From Clostridiales bacterium (GTDB taxonomy: Bacteria > Bacillota > Clostridia > Christensenellales > Aristaeellaceae): 64,000 nucleotides of DNA. The notes below the pieces were generated by a model that had not been told where the DNA came from, ran no database searches, and saw only the letters and a program-made list of their open reading frames with translations. Shown here one piece after another: positions 63,366 to 64,000 of this stretch. The stretch covers positions 1 to 64,000 of the forward strand of contig SVGM01000012.1 of NCBI GenBank assembly GCA_015056365.1, in the 5' to 3' direction. The stretch's first letter is position 1; each line of letters begins with the position of its first letter. Both the position numbers and the translations under genes were made by a program.

Positions 63366-64000
63366 ATGACTCAGACCACGACCGTTCATCCGCGCGGCGG
63401 TTGGCAGCAGGATGAGATTGATATGCTTTTTCATGCGGTGAGAGACGCCGCTCAGGAGGGGAAGCCGCTTCGCAATGTGTTTGCCGACGTGGGGGAGCAG
63501 CTGAACCGTAAACCCAACAGCATCCGCAACTACTACTATGCCAAGGTGAAGGAAACGCCGGAGCTGGCCCCCGGTAAGATTTCCTTTCGCGCCTTTTCTG
63601 AGGAAGAGCTTCATGCGCTCTTGCGGGATGTGCTCATCGCCCGGGGAAAAGGGGAGAGCGTACGCGCCTGCGTTACCCGGCGCGCCGGCGGCGATCGTTC
63701 CGCTATGCTGCGTTACCAGAACAAATATCGCTCCATTTTGAAAAACAAGCCGGAAATGCTGGAGGAGATCGCTAACGAGCTGCGTCAGGAAGGACTGCCC
63801 TGTCCGGAAAACGTAGCCGCCTATCGGCATTATGGGCAGCCGGACAGCCTGCCCGCCGGCCTGGATGCGCTGGAGAAGAATCTGCGCGAGCCGGGCGTGG
63901 CAGCTATGCTGGATGGACTCAACAGCCTGCTTCGCCGTATGGATGCGCAGAGTGCAGCACTCCGTGAACGCACCGAGGCCGAGGAGGAGCAAAAGGTGCC
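63366..64000 (+). CDS. RsfA-like Myb/SANT-domain DNA-binding protein (partial, runs off the window)
   Basis: An open reading frame missing from the ORF track because it is cut by the window end; 211 codons are visible without a stop. ATG 63366 follows CGGAGGCGATAACC. The N-terminal region (about 10-65) reads GGWQQDEIDMLFHAV and PNSIRNYYYAKVKE, the pattern of the Myb/SANT-like domain in the Bacillus sporulation factor RsfA and its clostridial relatives. A second similar unit seems to follow at about 75-135 (SFRAFSEEELHALLRDV and LRYQNKYRSIL). The visible C-terminus is Glu-rich and possibly coiled. It is probably a transcription factor; the role in spore formation is inferred. Confidence 0.72.
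   Translation, partial: MTQTTTVHPRGGWQQDEIDMLFHAVRDAAQEGKPLRNVFADVGEQLNRKPNSIRNYYYAKVKETPELAPGKISFRAFSEEELHALLRDVLIARGKGESVRACVTRRAGGDRSAMLRYQNKYRSILKNKPEMLEEIANELRQEGLPCPENVAAYRHYGQPDSLPAGLDALEKNLREPGVAAMLDGLNSLLRRMDAQSAALRERTEAEEEQKV

Overview
The window looks like a chromosomal segment of a moderately GC-rich member of the Clostridia (Firmicutes), probably an anaerobic gut- or rumen-type organism. The case rests on strong AGGAGG ribosome-binding sites, sigma-A promoters (often with an extended TGn -10), pyruvate:ferredoxin oxidoreductase and indolepyruvate:ferredoxin oxidoreductase, formate-tetrahydrofolate ligase, an archaeal-type AspRS, a DUF1540 protein, QueT, and an RsfA-like Myb protein. 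No rRNA, CRISPR array, insertion sequence, prophage or plasmid gene was seen. All assignments are read from the sequence and from family knowledge; no search was run.

Layout: 1-0.5 kb, five tRNA genes (Met/Ile2, Asp, Thr, Tyr, Leu) ending in a terminator. 0.6-9.9 kb, archaeal-type AspRS, a Nudix hydrolase, a GH9 glycosidase, a PutP-like sodium symporter divergent from a LysR regulator, then nagA and a MATE exporter. 10.1-18 kb (minus strand), an aromatic 2-oxoacid module: acyl-CoA synthetase, iorA, iorB, phenylacetate-CoA ligase, a tandem-ACT protein and a second sodium symporter. 18.2-24.6 kb, two secreted proteins of unknown function, a four-repeat peptidoglycan-binding protein, DUF1540, QueT, a serine hydrolase and a HAD phosphatase. 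24.6-37.9 kb, a purine operon purE-purF-purM-purN-purO-AICAR transformylase-purD-purL-fhs. 37.9-41 kb, alpha/beta hydrolase, GNAT, methyltransferase and a TipA/Mta-type MerR. 41.2-50.9 kb (minus strand), a pyrimidine operon pyrC-carB-pyrK-pyrD-pyrF-(GyrI-like)-pyrE-pyrB-pyrI. 51-64 kb, GH3 glucosidase, acyltransferase-like protein, BlaR1-like M56 peptidase, PFOR, a tyrosine phosphatase with a polytopic glycosyltransferase, a membrane-anchored protein, and an RsfA-like gene cut by the window end.

The genes fit a fermentative lifestyle. Purine and pyrimidine synthesis are each concentrated in one operon, with fhs supplying formyl-THF to PurN and the AICAR transformylase. The ior/paaK module can oxidise aromatic 2-oxoacids to aryl-CoA with reduced ferredoxin, and PFOR does the same for pyruvate. 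GH9, GH3 and NagA handle sugars in the cytoplasm.

The least explained material is non-coding. (1) A family of structured intergenic repeats sits inside the ior, pur and pyr operons. Copies preserve hairpins through compensatory base changes, and one locus shows a 24-bp palindrome inserted between duplicated CCC triplets. (2) A cloverleaf-like leader lies upstream of purE. (3) A leader closed by a 12-bp stem lies upstream of PFOR. (4) An attenuator-type leader lies upstream of pyrC. These are the best candidates for something undescribed.
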